Assembly: GCF_004376845.1 (NCBI RefSeq)
Contig: NZ_SNUW01000007.1
Span: forward strand, 124,001 to 188,000
Source of the DNA: Psychromonas algarum
Lineage (GTDB): Bacteria > Pseudomonadota > Gammaproteobacteria > Enterobacterales > Psychromonadaceae
Direction: 5' to 3'
Length of the DNA: 64,000 nt
Every line of letters begins with the position of its first letter. The first letter of the stretch is position 1. Below are positions 17,793-27,244 of this stretch, piece by piece. The translations under genes and the position numbers were made by a program. The notes under the pieces are model-generated. The model had not been told where the DNA came from and ran no database searches. It saw only the letters and a list, made by a program, of their open reading frames with translations.

Positions 17793-18293
17793 TTAACAAT
17801 CTTGACGAAACTCTTTATGACCTTCTTTTGTCTGTTGTTTAATTTTATCTAGAATAGATTCTATTTCAGCTTTATCTTTGCTTTCATTTAACGCTTGAAA
17901 TAAAGCATGTAAACGCTCGATACCTTCAACATATTGCGCCTGCTTTTCACGCTGTTGCTCTGTCATCTCTGATTTGTCATGGTCCATCTTTGAATAATCA
18001 ATTTTTTCCAGATCGCCCTTACCTAGTTGTGCAATGGTCACTGGCATCATACGCCCCGCTTGTTCACTCAACTTAAGAAGCTCATTAAGATGCCGTTGCA
18101 TCTTTTTTTGATCAGCAGATTTAAAGCCTTTTGTATAACCACGAAGTTCACTTTTCATGTACTTCATCGTATCACCTAATTTAGTGTCCTTAATTTCACA
18201 GTGATCATCATGAGCAAAAGCCTGGTTCATTGGTAAAGTCATAAATAATGCACCACTTAGTGCTAATACCAGTTTTGATTTTTTCATATTCAT
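17793..18293 (-). CDS. cybC: Cytochrome b562 (periplasmic four-helix haem protein)
   Basis: 166 residues with a signal peptide ending NQAFAHDD. The mature part fits the cytochrome b562 family: an early helix with Met (DTMKYMKSEL) as the probable axial ligand and a C-terminal helix with His (EGHKEFRQ) as the second. It has two cysteines, near the mature N-terminus (HDDHCEI) and at the C-terminal end (RQDC), which could form a disulfide and are not in the E. coli protein. The loop between helices 2 and 3 is longer and charged. Electron-transfer partners are not known. Confidence 0.7.
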   Translation of the reverse strand: MNMKKSKLVLALSGALFMTLPMNQAFAHDDHCEIKDTKLGDTMKYMKSELRGYTKGFKSADQKKMQRHLNELLKLSEQAGRMMPVTIAQLGKGDLEKIDYSKMDHDKSEMTEQQREKQAQYVEGIERLHALFQALNESKDKAEIESILDKIKQQTKEGHKEFRQDC

Positions 18294-18822
18294 AACAACT
18301 CCTTGATAAATTCTTTGAGGTTTTTATAAGCCATACTCTACACTGTATAAAAACAGATACAAAAAGTAATGGATTAAATAGTGACTCTTTTATAATTGAA
18401 ATTAAACAACATCAAATATGAGTAAGTGATCATCAAAAATGTCATAACAACTTATTACATATCTCAACTTTTATTTTTATTTTACTAACCACAATTAAAT
18501 CGCACATACATACTTAGTACAAATAGTGAACACTCGTTCAGAATATCAACAAAACTTCATTTTAAAGTTCAATTACCCGATCACAGGCACACTTTTTTAC
18601 CTGACTTTCGTGACTCACGTTGTGCTTATTTTTGATTTATTCCAGTAGTCTTTGTTACAAGGTTTTTACATTACTGTAAATAAAAATAACATTGAAAATA
18701 TACGCTACACTTCATCGTTAGCATGACTTATTTTCTAATACAGTTTTGTTTATTAGCCCTAAATAACATGTTCGATCCAAATATAGAGAAATTAATTTTA
18801 TCAATAATAAAGGAATGTAACG
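18294..18822. other. Long intergenic region before tctC
   Basis: About 530 bp between divergent cytochrome b562 and tctC genes. I found no ORF with a ribosome site, no RNA gene and no clear operator. It must hold both promoters, and its length suggests regulated expression of the tct operon. Confidence 0.4.
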
Positions 18823-19749
18823 ATGAAGAAACTACTCAAAACAGCAATCATTAGTGCAGGTTTAATTATGTCAGCAAGCTCTTTTGCTGCTGATTACCCA
18901 TCTAAAAATATTCGCTTGATCGTACCTTTTGGTGCAGGTGGTGGCACGGATGCAGTGGGTCGAACACTAGCTAATAGCGCTAAAGATGTTTTAGGAACAA
19001 GTATTTCAGTCATGAATAGAACTGGCGGAGCAGGCGCAGTAGGTATGAGCTTTGGTGCTCAACAACGCCCTGATGGATACACTCTTACGGTTGTTACTCG
19101 TGAGATTGCATCATTACCACAAATGGGATTAATGCAGAATACAGCTGACGACTTCAAACTTATTCGTATGGTTAATTTAGATCCAGCTGTTATTTTAGTT
19201 CCTGCAGATAGCCCATTTAATACGGTTAATGACTTAGTTGCAGAAGCGAAGAAAAACCCAGGTAAAGTGAAATTTGCTTCAACAGCGGCTCCTAACTTTT
19301 ACCTAATGGCTTTAGAACAAGCTCAAGATATTAAGCTTAATGCAGTTCCTTACAATGGGGCATCAGAAGCAATTCCTTCTGTATTAGGTAAACATACTCA
19401 AGTCACTATGGTTACACCGGGCGAAGCAATTGCTCAATTACGTTCAGGTCAACTAAAAGCATTAGGTGTAATGTCTAAAGAACGTATCTCGTACATTCCT
19501 GATGTACCGACATTAATTGAACAAGGTATGGATGTGACAACTGGTACATGGCGTGGCATTGGAGCACCAAAAGATACACCAGATGAAATTATTGAAATCT
19601 TAGGTAATGCCTTTGATAAAGCAATGGCTTCAGCACAGTTTAAAGACTTTATGGCAAAAGGTGCGATGACAATTCATCCACTAAAAGCACAAGAGTTCAC
19701 AGGCTTTGTTAAGCAAGATGAAAAAACATTAAGCAAGTTTATTAAATAA
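18823..19749 (+). CDS. tctC: Tripartite tricarboxylate transporter substrate-binding protein TctC
   Basis: 308 residues with a signal peptide (cleavage after SASSFAA) and the Bug/TctC fold: start YPSKNIRLIVPFGAGGGTDAVGR, where the glycine-rich loop binds a carboxylate of the ligand, and the usual IPDVPTLIEQG motif near 225. It captures a di- or tricarboxylate in the periplasm and hands it to TctAB, a Na+-driven uptake system. The ligand cannot be deduced. A hairpin after the gene probably keeps its level above that of the membrane parts. Confidence 0.92.
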   Translation: MKKLLKTAIISAGLIMSASSFAADYPSKNIRLIVPFGAGGGTDAVGRTLANSAKDVLGTSISVMNRTGGAGAVGMSFGAQQRPDGYTLTVVTREIASLPQMGLMQNTADDFKLIRMVNLDPAVILVPADSPFNTVNDLVAEAKKNPGKVKFASTAAPNFYLMALEQAQDIKLNAVPYNGASEAIPSVLGKHTQVTMVTPGEAIAQLRSGQLKALGVMSKERISYIPDVPTLIEQGMDVTTGTWRGIGAPKDTPDEIIEILGNAFDKAMASAQFKDFMAKGAMTIHPLKAQEFTGFVKQDEKTLSKFIK

Positions 19750-19756
19750 TTTAATG

Positions 19757-19791
19757 CCACTTAACGCTTTAAATAATAAGTAATTAAGTGG
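19757..19791 (+). promoter_or_regulatory. Intercistronic hairpin tctC-tctB
   Basis: CCACTTAA (19757-19764) pairs with TTAAGTGG (19784-19791) in the 140-bp gap after tctC. It may act as an attenuator or mRNA 3' stabiliser to raise binding protein over membrane subunits. Confidence 0.35.
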
Positions 19792-19891
19792 TATCAATCA
19801 TTTATATAAGTAACACAGTTTAGGCCAAGGTCTTACTTTGGTCTCTATCTTTAATATTGATTAACACAACCTTATGATTAGCGAGTTTATT

Positions 19892-20338
19892 ATGTTTAAT
19901 CGCAATATTTTTTTTCCTAGCTTAATGATTCTATTTAGCATTATTGCTTTAGTGCTCATTTCTCAATTCCCTGAACCTAGATATCAAGATGCGCCAGTAG
20001 GTGCTGATTTTTTCCCTAGTGTTATCGCCGTTCTCCAAATTATAATTTGTAGTGTTTTGATCATTCAATATAAAAGAAGTGACAAAGCAACAAAGGAAAA
20101 ACCTCTAATATCAAGTCATGCCATATTTGGATTCACTTTATTAATTGGTTACGCAACACTCATTACATTCGTAGGTTACTTACTAGCAAGTCTGATTGGT
20201 TTTACCTACTACCTTATGTATCACCGAATTAAAAAACCAAGTTATTACATTATTGCCTGGATTTTTGTATTCGCTATCTATTTCCTTTTCAGTGAAGTAT
20301 TTATTATTTCATTACCTGAAGGTTTACTCTTTTATTAG
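19892..20338 (+). CDS. tctB: TctB small membrane subunit
   Basis: 148 residues from ATG 19892 (GCGAG motif 6 nt upstream); an ATG six codons earlier has no ribosome site. Four hydrophobic segments and the family's EPRYQDAPVGADFFPS stretch after helix 1 identify the small poorly conserved subunit of tripartite tricarboxylate transporters. It ends 9 bp before tctA. Confidence 0.88.
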   Translation: MFNRNIFFPSLMILFSIIALVLISQFPEPRYQDAPVGADFFPSVIAVLQIIICSVLIIQYKRSDKATKEKPLISSHAIFGFTLLIGYATLITFVGYLLASLIGFTYYLMYHRIKKPSYYIIAWIFVFAIYFLFSEVFIISLPEGLLFY

Positions 20339-20347
20339 GTCGTTATT

Positions 20348-21847
20348 ATGATGGATTATTTACTCACAGGCTTTGCCTCTGCTTTTAGTATGGCCGTATT
20401 CCCTGTTTTAGTTTTTGGCGTGTTAGGTGGTGTTATTTTAGGCGCATTACCTGGTTTAACTGCAACTATGGGCGTCGCTATTTTATTGCCTTTCACTTTT
20501 GGTATGGACGCAACACCCGCACTAGTGATGTTAATTGGTGTTTATATTGGTGGCATTTATGGTGGTTCTATTGCAGCAATTTTATTAAAAACACCGGGTA
20601 CGCCGGCTTCTGCTGCCACTGTGCTTGATGGTCATACAATGGCAATTAAAGGTCTTGCAGCAAAAGCACTCAGCATTGCAGCCGTTGCATCTTTTATTGG
20701 CGGTCTGATCAGCACGATTGTATTAATTGCTGTTGCGCCGATATTAGCTGATTTTGCTCTGCGCTTTAATGCACCAGAATATTTTGCTCTCGCCCTATTT
20801 GGTTTAACCATAATTGCGAGTGTATCTGCAGCAAGTATTTGGAAGGGGTTATTAGCCGGCACAATAGGTTTATTAGTGGCTATGGTGGGTTTAGACCCTA
20901 TCAGTAGCGTTCCTCGTTTTACTTTTGGTGTCATGGATTTATATAGTGGTATTAATATCATTCCTGTTTTAATTGGTTTATTTGCCATTTCAGAAGCATT
21001 AAATCAGCTAGAAAAAATGTCTAGCAATCAACAGGATATTCCACCTAAATTTGATTACAAATTACTAAGTTTTTCAGACTTCAAAAAGATACTACCTACC
21101 AGTGTTAAAAGTGGTTTAATTGGTACTTCAATTGGTTCAGTACCAGGTGCTGGTGCAGATATATCCGCCTTTGCTTGTTACAACGAAGCAAAACGAGTGG
21201 CTAAAAATCCAGAAGAGTTTGGTAAAGGATCCATGCATGGTTTAGCAGCGGCGGAATCAGGTAATAATGGTGTTACTGGTGGATCATTAGTGCCTTTATT
21301 AACATTAGGTGTTCCCGGTGATGCGGTATCAGCGGTCTTATTAGGGGCGCTTATTGTTCAAGGTTTAACACCAGGGCCTTTATTATTTACACAGAACCCT
21401 GAAATTGTTTATGGTATTTTCAGTTCGATGATTGTCGCTAATATTGTGATGTTAATTATTGGCTTTTTAGGGATCCGTTTCTTCTGTCGTATTATTGAAG
21501 TACCAAAAATATTAATGATCCCTATTATTATTTTCTTATCAATTATTGGTGCTTACGCAATTAACAACTCTATGTTTGATGTAGGTATTGCAATTTTCTT
21601 TGGTGTGTTAGGTTTTATATTAAATAAAATGGATGTACCTTCTTCACCTATTTTGTTAGCAATAATATTAGGTCCAATGGCAGAAACAAACTTAAGAAAG
21701 TCACTAATTATGTACGAAGGAAGTTGGTCATTTTTATACGACCGCCCTATTGCATTAGCCTTTATCTTATTTGCTATCTTTTCAGTTTATTCAACAGTAA
21801 AACTAAAAAAGAAGCAGCGTTTAGCAGCAGAGAAAGCTGCGATTTAA
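20348..21847 (+). CDS. tctA: TctA large membrane subunit
   Basis: 499 residues with about 11-12 membrane helices and the two inverted family signatures: GVLGGVILGALPGLTATMGV near 25-45 with PFTFGMD, and SIGSVPGAGADISAFACYNEAKR near 255-280. These form the Na+/carboxylate path. The length equals the family norm (about 500). It completes a tctC-tctB-tctA operon; no dedicated two-component regulator lies next to it. Confidence 0.93.
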   Translation: MMDYLLTGFASAFSMAVFPVLVFGVLGGVILGALPGLTATMGVAILLPFTFGMDATPALVMLIGVYIGGIYGGSIAAILLKTPGTPASAATVLDGHTMAIKGLAAKALSIAAVASFIGGLISTIVLIAVAPILADFALRFNAPEYFALALFGLTIIASVSAASIWKGLLAGTIGLLVAMVGLDPISSVPRFTFGVMDLYSGINIIPVLIGLFAISEALNQLEKMSSNQQDIPPKFDYKLLSFSDFKKILPTSVKSGLIGTSIGSVPGAGADISAFACYNEAKRVAKNPEEFGKGSMHGLAAAESGNNGVTGGSLVPLLTLGVPGDAVSAVLLGALIVQGLTPGPLLFTQNPEIVYGIFSSMIVANIVMLIIGFLGIRFFCRIIEVPKILMIPIIIFLSIIGAYAINNSMFDVGIAIFFGVLGFILNKMDVPSSPILLAIILGPMAETNLRKSLIMYEGSWSFLYDRPIALAFILFAIFSVYSTVKLKKKQRLAAEKAAI

Positions 21848-21864
21848 TAAGATTTATTGAATAG

Positions 21865-21899
21865 GCATTGAAACTAATACACTGTATTAGTTTCAATGC
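21865..21899 (+). terminator. Perfect 16-bp hairpin after tctA
   Basis: GCATTGAAACTAATAC (21865-21880) pairs perfectly with 21884-21899 over a 3-nt loop. The tail is A/T-rich but has no T run, so efficiency is uncertain. It ends the tct operon. Confidence 0.6.
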
Positions 21900-22000
21900 T
21901 ATAAATAAGCCCAAGCATACAAAAGTAGAATAATAAATTAGCAATAATACTCCCGATAATGCCTGCGTTACTCCTAAAAAATGACAAAAGCTCAGTGAAA

Positions 22001-22028
22001 TTTCAGTCTCTCTTCAGCCAAGCTTAAG
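22001..22028. promoter_or_regulatory. PmrA/BasR-like direct-repeat box upstream of eptA
   Basis: Three hexamers repeat at exact 11-bp steps: TTTCAG (22001), CTTCAG (22012), CTTAAG (22023). The PmrA box is CTTAAT-N5-CTTAAT with the same 11-bp period. It lies 55-80 bp before the eptA start, and a PmrAB-like pair is encoded just downstream. Confidence 0.5.
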
Positions 22029-22082
22029 TTTCAACAAGTACTATCCTGCTATTCTAAAATACAAAATAGACCTAATAATAAA

Positions 22083-23714
22083 ATGAATATATTAAAGAGC
22101 CTTATCTCCTTAAAAAAATTCCCGTTATATGTGAGTACAGTTATTTTTATTGTATCTGCTTATTTTGCAGTGGTATTTAATCATCCCATCATACAAAAAG
22201 TCTATGAGTTATCTCATTATGATTTACCATTGTACTTCGCATCACATCTATTAATGCTTAGCGCATTTATTATTATTTTTTCACTCCTTGCATGGCCTTA
22301 TCTATTCAAAATCATTGTCATTCCATTAATTTTGCTTTCTGCATTAGCCTTCTACGCGAGTGTCACTTACAACATCATGTTTGATTACGATATGATGGAA
22401 AACATTTTTGAAACGAACACTGGTGAAGCACTATCTTATGTTAATTTAAGCTCTATTTTAGCGTTTTTAGTATTAGGTGTATTACCAGCATTTTTACTTT
22501 TCAAAGTAAAAATCACTTACGGCAAAAGCTTACTTAAAACATTTTTTGTGCGTGCTTTATTATTATTTGGCGCAATTGCAATGATCGCTTTAATCGCTGC
22601 ACTTTATTACAAAGATTATGCATCAATAGGCCGCAACAACTCGTATTTAAACAAGATGATTAATCCTTCGTATGCTTTTAATACTGGTAAGTATATTAAT
22701 AACCATTACTTTACAACGCCGCTTGAATATTTAAAACTAGGTGAAGACGCCAAAATTATTCCTGCAAAAAATAATAAACCTACATTGATGATCATGGTGA
22801 TTGGTGAAACTGCTCGCTCACAGAATATTCATCACAACGGATATGAAAGAAATACTAATCCTTATACTGAAAATATCGGACTAATTTCATTTCAACACGC
22901 GACTAGTTGCGGTACTGCAACAGCCATTTCATTACCTTGTATGTTTTCAAATATGGAACGTACTAAATACAATAAAAACCGAGCAGTCAATCAAGATAAT
23001 GTATTGGATATATTAGATCACGCTGGTGTGAATATACATTGGGTAGGAAATGATGGTGGCGATAAAAGAGTCGCACAAAACCTAACAAAAATAATCCCTG
23101 ATAGAGAAAAATATAGCGACTTATGTGATTCTTATACCTGCTACGATAGTATTTTATTAAAATATCTACCAGAGTTAATAAATCAAGAACCAAAGCAAAA
23201 TAAACTTATCGCATTGCACTTGATAGGTAGCCATGGTCCAACATATTCAAAACGATACCCTAAAGATAAAACACTCTTCGAACCTGCTTGTGAACGTAGT
23301 GATATAGAGAAATGTAGTACTGAAGAGATCGTGAATGTATATGACAATACCATCGCATATACTGATTATTTACTTGCAGAGATGATCAACACTCTTAAAA
23401 AATATGAAGATAAATATAACGTTGCGCTTGTTTATATGTCTGATCATGGTGAATCGTTAGGTGAAAATGGTCTTTATTTACACGGAACACCTTATATTGT
23501 GGCACCAAAAGAACAGACACATGTTCCTTTATATATGTGGGCTCCAGATGATTATTACACGACAAAAGGGATCGATAAATCTTGTATACAACAAAGTGCA
23601 CTCAATGATGATGTTTCACACGATAACTTGTTTCATACTTTATTAGGTTTTTATGGTGTTGCAACTCAAGAAAAACAAAGTGATTTAGATATTACAGCAC
23701 ACTGTAAATTATAA
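22083..23714 (+). CDS. eptA: Lipid A phosphoethanolamine transferase, EptA/MCR-like
   Basis: 543 residues: five N-terminal membrane helices (to about 180) and a periplasmic alkaline-phosphatase-like domain. The catalytic nucleophile Thr243 sits in VIGETARSQN, and metal ligands appear in YMSDHGESLGENGLYLHG near 455-475. Paired cysteines in the catalytic domain (for example CGTA/LPCMF and CDSYTC) match the family's disulfides. It moves phosphoethanolamine from phosphatidylethanolamine to lipid A, lowering negative charge and polymyxin binding, and releases diacylglycerol. The downstream PmrAB-like pair and dgkA fit this. Confidence 0.92.
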   Translation: MNILKSLISLKKFPLYVSTVIFIVSAYFAVVFNHPIIQKVYELSHYDLPLYFASHLLMLSAFIIIFSLLAWPYLFKIIVIPLILLSALAFYASVTYNIMFDYDMMENIFETNTGEALSYVNLSSILAFLVLGVLPAFLLFKVKITYGKSLLKTFFVRALLLFGAIAMIALIAALYYKDYASIGRNNSYLNKMINPSYAFNTGKYINNHYFTTPLEYLKLGEDAKIIPAKNNKPTLMIMVIGETARSQNIHHNGYERNTNPYTENIGLISFQHATSCGTATAISLPCMFSNMERTKYNKNRAVNQDNVLDILDHAGVNIHWVGNDGGDKRVAQNLTKIIPDREKYSDLCDSYTCYDSILLKYLPELINQEPKQNKLIALHLIGSHGPTYSKRYPKDKTLFEPACERSDIEKCSTEEIVNVYDNTIAYTDYLLAEMINTLKKYEDKYNVALVYMSDHGESLGENGLYLHGTPYIVAPKEQTHVPLYMWAPDDYYTTKGIDKSCIQQSALNDDVSHDNLFHTLLGFYGVATQEKQSDLDITAHCKL

Positions 23715-23763
23715 AATGTTAAGATACTTCATTAACGCTATCTGACCTTCATAGAGATTATTA

Positions 23764-24435
23764 ATGAAAATTTTAGTGATTGAAGATTCTCAACATTTAC
23801 GTAGAAGCTTGATCGTAGGATTAAGCAACTTAGGTTTTACAGTTGAAGCCACTGGTGATGGAAGTGAAGGGCTAAACCTAGCCCTTTACAACCAATTCGA
23901 TATTATCATTTTAGATCTTATGTTGCCGAATGTTGATGGCATGACGCTGCTCAAAAAAATTCGCCAAGAAAATGTTCATAGTAAAGTTATCATTCTTTCA
24001 GCCCGCATTACTGTTGATGATCGTGTCAATGGATTATTAGCCGGTGCTGACGATTACATTGTTAAACCTTTCTCTTTTGACGAATTACATGCTCGAGTGA
24101 TCAGTTTACATCGCAGAAGTGAAATAACACACTTTACTAACGTGATTAAACAAGGTGACTTTGTTCTTGATACAACACAGAAGACTTTTTCTTATCAAGA
24201 TAAAACAATCGAGTTAACTAAAAATGAATTCAAAATAATTGAAGTTATTTTTAGTTCAAACAATAACATTGTGAGTACAAGTCAAATCAGTGAAGCCGTG
24301 GTTGGCCATTTTGACGAACTTTCTAAAAATTGTATCGAAGCTCATCTTTCTTCAGTCAGAAGAAAAAGCAAACAGCTTGGTGGTCTATTACCTATCAAGA
24401 ATAAACGTGGTTTTGGCTATATGATTGAATCATAA
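23764..24435 (+). CDS. OmpR-family response regulator, PmrA/QseB-like
   Basis: 223 residues: receiver domain with the acidic pocket (EDSQ at 7-10), phospho-acceptor Asp51 (ILDLMLPNVDG) and Lys in VKPF (about 101), then a winged-helix DNA-binding domain (about 130-220) ending NKRGFGYMIES. It starts 50 bp after eptA and is 3 bp from its kinase. Control of eptA via the 11-bp repeats is likely. A final assignment as PmrA rather than QseB is not possible from sequence alone. Confidence 0.88.
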   Translation: MKILVIEDSQHLRRSLIVGLSNLGFTVEATGDGSEGLNLALYNQFDIIILDLMLPNVDGMTLLKKIRQENVHSKVIILSARITVDDRVNGLLAGADDYIVKPFSFDELHARVISLHRRSEITHFTNVIKQGDFVLDTTQKTFSYQDKTIELTKNEFKIIEVIFSSNNNIVSTSQISEAVVGHFDELSKNCIEAHLSSVRRKSKQLGGLLPIKNKRGFGYMIES

Positions 24436-24438
24436 AAT

Positions 24439-25866
24439 ATGAAATCAATAAAAAAAGATATTCTACGTACCATTACTATTATCCCTGCAGTGATCCTGTT
24501 TATTATATTTATTGCCGTAGACACTATTCTAGATGATTGGGTAAAAGATAAATTTGATGAAGTCTTAACCACTAAATCAAATTATTTAAAAACCTTAATA
24601 ACCGTCGAACAAGAAGGAGTTGAATTTGATTTCGCAGGTGAGTTTATGCCTGAATTCTTACCTCACAATGATGCTCAATATTTTCAATTATGGGTTGATG
24701 AAAAACCTTTTGAACGCTCAGCATCCTTAGAAGAATTCCCAGAAGAACAGCTAGCCAAAGAACCTATTTATATTAATACATCAAAAATAATTAACGTAAC
24801 TTTGCCTGATGGCCGCAGCGGTCGTTCCATAATGAGTTACTTTCATCCACAAGTACCTAGCCGCTTAAGAGCAAGTATTGCCCCCTTTCAACATACAGCT
24901 TTTTTCACTGTCACCATGTCAACAGAACACTTTTCACAAGCATTAATTGCTGTTGATATTATTTTTTGGTTATTGTTTTTTATATTAATTGTCGGAATAC
25001 GCTACTTAGTTATTTACCAAGTTGATAAAGGTTTAAAGCCACTTTTATTATTAAATGAAGAGATTGCATATTTAAAGGTCGATAAATCCACATCATCACT
25101 CAAAAAAGTGACGGATGAACATATTGAAATCGCCCCAATTAGAGCTGAGCTAATACGATTTATTGAGTTTTCACAACAAACATTAAAAGAAGAACAACGT
25201 CTTTCAGCTGATATTGCGCATGAGCTTAAAACCCCCATATCAGAAATCATTAGCCTTAGTGAATTATCAATTCAATATCCTAATGATCTACGGATTTCAG
25301 AAAGTTATTCACAAGATATGTTATCTATCGGGCAACGAATGAAACATATTGTCAATAACTTGATGATGTTAAATCAAGCCGATGGGTACTTATTAAAGCA
25401 ACAAAATGAAGACATCGTATTACGTACTGCAATTAATGAAATACTAGAAACAGTGCAGGGGATGCATGACAATATACTTTCAAGAGTCCAAATAAGCGGC
25501 GCATTGATAGATAAGACAATTAACTTAGATATTCTAAGCTTTAATCTAATTATCAGTAATTTGCTTAATAACGCGCTTTTTTATAGCCCTGCTCAATCTA
25601 TTGTTCATTTACAAATTAACAAGGTGTCTAAAGGTTCCCCTCAAATTACCCTAGTAAATGAATTAACTAACCCTATCTCAGATGAGCAATTAACTAAGAT
25701 CTTTAAACCACTTTATAGAATTGATAGTGCACGTACCGATAATACACACTATGGATTAGGCTTAACCATTGTAGAAAAATTATGTGCTATTAATAACTAT
25801 ACTATCAACGTCGAACTGCTTGAAGAAAGTAAAATTAAATTCACGTTATTACTTAATAAAGAATGA
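24439..25866 (+). CDS. Sensor histidine kinase, PmrB/QseC-like
   Basis: 475 residues: membrane helices near 13-30 and 170-195 enclosing a periplasmic sensor of about 140 residues rich in acidic residues (a possible cation-binding face), a linker, the H-box ADIAHELKTPISEI with His261, and an ATPase domain with an N-box (NLLNNALFYS) and G-box (HYGLGLTIVEK). The G-box is short and the G1 motif weak, but nothing essential seems missing. It is coupled to the response regulator and probably senses metals, pH or cationic peptides (inference). Confidence 0.86.
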   Translation: MKSIKKDILRTITIIPAVILFIIFIAVDTILDDWVKDKFDEVLTTKSNYLKTLITVEQEGVEFDFAGEFMPEFLPHNDAQYFQLWVDEKPFERSASLEEFPEEQLAKEPIYINTSKIINVTLPDGRSGRSIMSYFHPQVPSRLRASIAPFQHTAFFTVTMSTEHFSQALIAVDIIFWLLFFILIVGIRYLVIYQVDKGLKPLLLLNEEIAYLKVDKSTSSLKKVTDEHIEIAPIRAELIRFIEFSQQTLKEEQRLSADIAHELKTPISEIISLSELSIQYPNDLRISESYSQDMLSIGQRMKHIVNNLMMLNQADGYLLKQQNEDIVLRTAINEILETVQGMHDNILSRVQISGALIDKTINLDILSFNLIISNLLNNALFYSPAQSIVHLQINKVSKGSPQITLVNELTNPISDEQLTKIFKPLYRIDSARTDNTHYGLGLTIVEKLCAINNYTINVELLEESKIKFTLLLNKE

Positions 25867-26046
25867 ATAAAAACAGCATGACAACATACCATCATCATGC
25901 ATCTAGAAAATTAGAATAAAAGCGAGCTATTATGCAACGTTTTAAAAAGGATTATTACAACGCACAAAAAACGACCAAATTAGTGAACAATAAAAAACAG
26001 TTAACCATTTAATTCAACACAGTAACTCTGATATTAAGGAACAACA

Positions 26047-26415
26047 ATGAAACCAGGAAAAACAGGCATCAGCCGAATTATTGCTGCAACAGGATTTTCA
26101 ATGCAAGGATTCAAAGCGGCTTGGACCCATGAAGCGGCGGTACGACAAGAGATTATCGGAACAATTATATTGTCAATAATAGCGATAGCTTTACCGGTGA
26201 CGCATGTCGAACTCATTCTACTTATTGGTAGTTTATTACTAGTGGTTATTGTCGAACTATTAAACTCAGCAGTGGAAGCAACCGTCGATAGAATTGGATC
26301 TGAGTTTCATGAACTTAGTGGACGAGCAAAAGATATTGGTTCCGCCGCGGTATTTGTTGCTCTTATGATTGTTGCATTAGTATGGGGTGTTATCCTATTT
26401 GATGTATTCTTTTAA
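26047..26415 (+). CDS. dgkA: Diacylglycerol kinase DgkA
   Basis: 122 residues, three membrane helices and the family motifs: HEAAVRQEI near 34 and ELLNSAVEATVDRIG near 74-88, the latter holding the catalytic and Mg-binding glutamates. An AAGGAAC ribosome site precedes the ATG. It phosphorylates diacylglycerol to phosphatidate in the inner membrane. Placement next to eptA makes sense because EptA releases diacylglycerol from phosphatidylethanolamine. Confidence 0.95.
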   Translation: MKPGKTGISRIIAATGFSMQGFKAAWTHEAAVRQEIIGTIILSIIAIALPVTHVELILLIGSLLLVVIVELLNSAVEATVDRIGSEFHELSGRAKDIGSAAVFVALMIVALVWGVILFDVFF

Positions 26416-26446
26416 TTCGCCTCATATCAAATAAAAAATATTATAC

Positions 26447-26600
26447 CGATTACATTAACTATGTTGTCTAAATGATACGTTGAAAAACAATGCAATTCTA
26501 GGCGTAAATTTCATAAATGGTTGTTCCATTTATGAAATTTATAGCAAATAAGTGCTTGTTTTAAAAAATAAAATAGATCGGCTATTTATTGTAATTGGTA
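26447..26600. repeat. Dispersed intergenic repeat, copy 1
   Basis: This begins GATTACATTAACTATG, runs through a GAAAAACAATGCAATTC segment and an internal palindrome (ATTTCATAAATGG / CCATTTATGAAAT, about 26508-26541), and ends with the hairpin AAATAG...CTATTT near 26570-26586. Related sequence recurs at 32609 and 36793. It has no coding capacity and fills the gap between dgkA and the PAP2 gene. Confidence 0.6.
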
Positions 26601-26704
26601 TGAAATAGCAAGTTACTTTTACAGTAATAATATTTGCATATAAGCACTTACTCGCTATCTAATATTTACACATCGCTACTCACTCAAATAGGTAATGCTA
26701 AGCC

Positions 26705-27244
26705 ATGAATGTCAGACATTTGATTATTTTATTATGTTCTATCTTTACTACATTTAGTGTCAATGCAGCTAGTAGTCAGCAGTGGAAGACATTTAGCGAT
26801 ATTGGTGCTTATGGGTTAATCGGTACTGCTTTAGCAATTCCAGCTTATAAGAGTGATTGGGAAGGTTTTGAACAAGCAAACTACAGCATCTTAAGCGCTT
26901 TAACGACAGGCGTGATCACTAAATCATTAGTAGATAAAGAGCGACCAGATAAAAGTGATGATAATAGTTTTTTTTCAAACCATACAGCAAGTGCATTTTC
27001 TGCAGCTACAACATTAAATATTCGTTACGGCTGGCAAACAGGGCTACCAGCATACGGCTTAGCAACATTAGTTGGGATAGGGCGAGTACAAGCAGATAAA
27101 CATTATTGGAGTGATGTACTAACAGGGGCTGCTATTGGTTCTTTATCGGCGTGGATTTTTACCGGCTCTTTAAATGAAAATGTTCAAATAACGCCCTGGG
27201 GCGGTAACAAAAAAGCAGGAGTCAGTATTTCTGTTAATTGGTAA
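26705..27244 (+). CDS. PAP2-family membrane-associated phosphatase
   Basis: 179 residues with a signal-like N-terminus (FTTFSVNAA). The three phosphatase motifs are recognisable: KERP (about 79), FSNHTASAF (canonical PSGHT with Gly replaced by Asn) and GRVQADKHYWSD (R-x5-H-x3-D). Such enzymes remove phosphate from phosphatidate, undecaprenyl diphosphate or lipid A in the periplasmic leaflet. With dgkA and eptA nearby, recycling of lipid phosphates is plausible. The Gly-to-Asn change may affect activity. Confidence 0.78.
   Translation: MNVRHLIILLCSIFTTFSVNAASSQQWKTFSDIGAYGLIGTALAIPAYKSDWEGFEQANYSILSALTTGVITKSLVDKERPDKSDDNSFFSNHTASAFSAATTLNIRYGWQTGLPAYGLATLVGIGRVQADKHYWSDVLTGAAIGSLSAWIFTGSLNENVQITPWGGNKKAGVSISVNW

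Noticed and set aside
25932-26012. 26-codon ORF between the sensor kinase and dgkA
   Set aside because: Weak ribosome site, Lys/Asn-rich AT-driven composition and no similarity.
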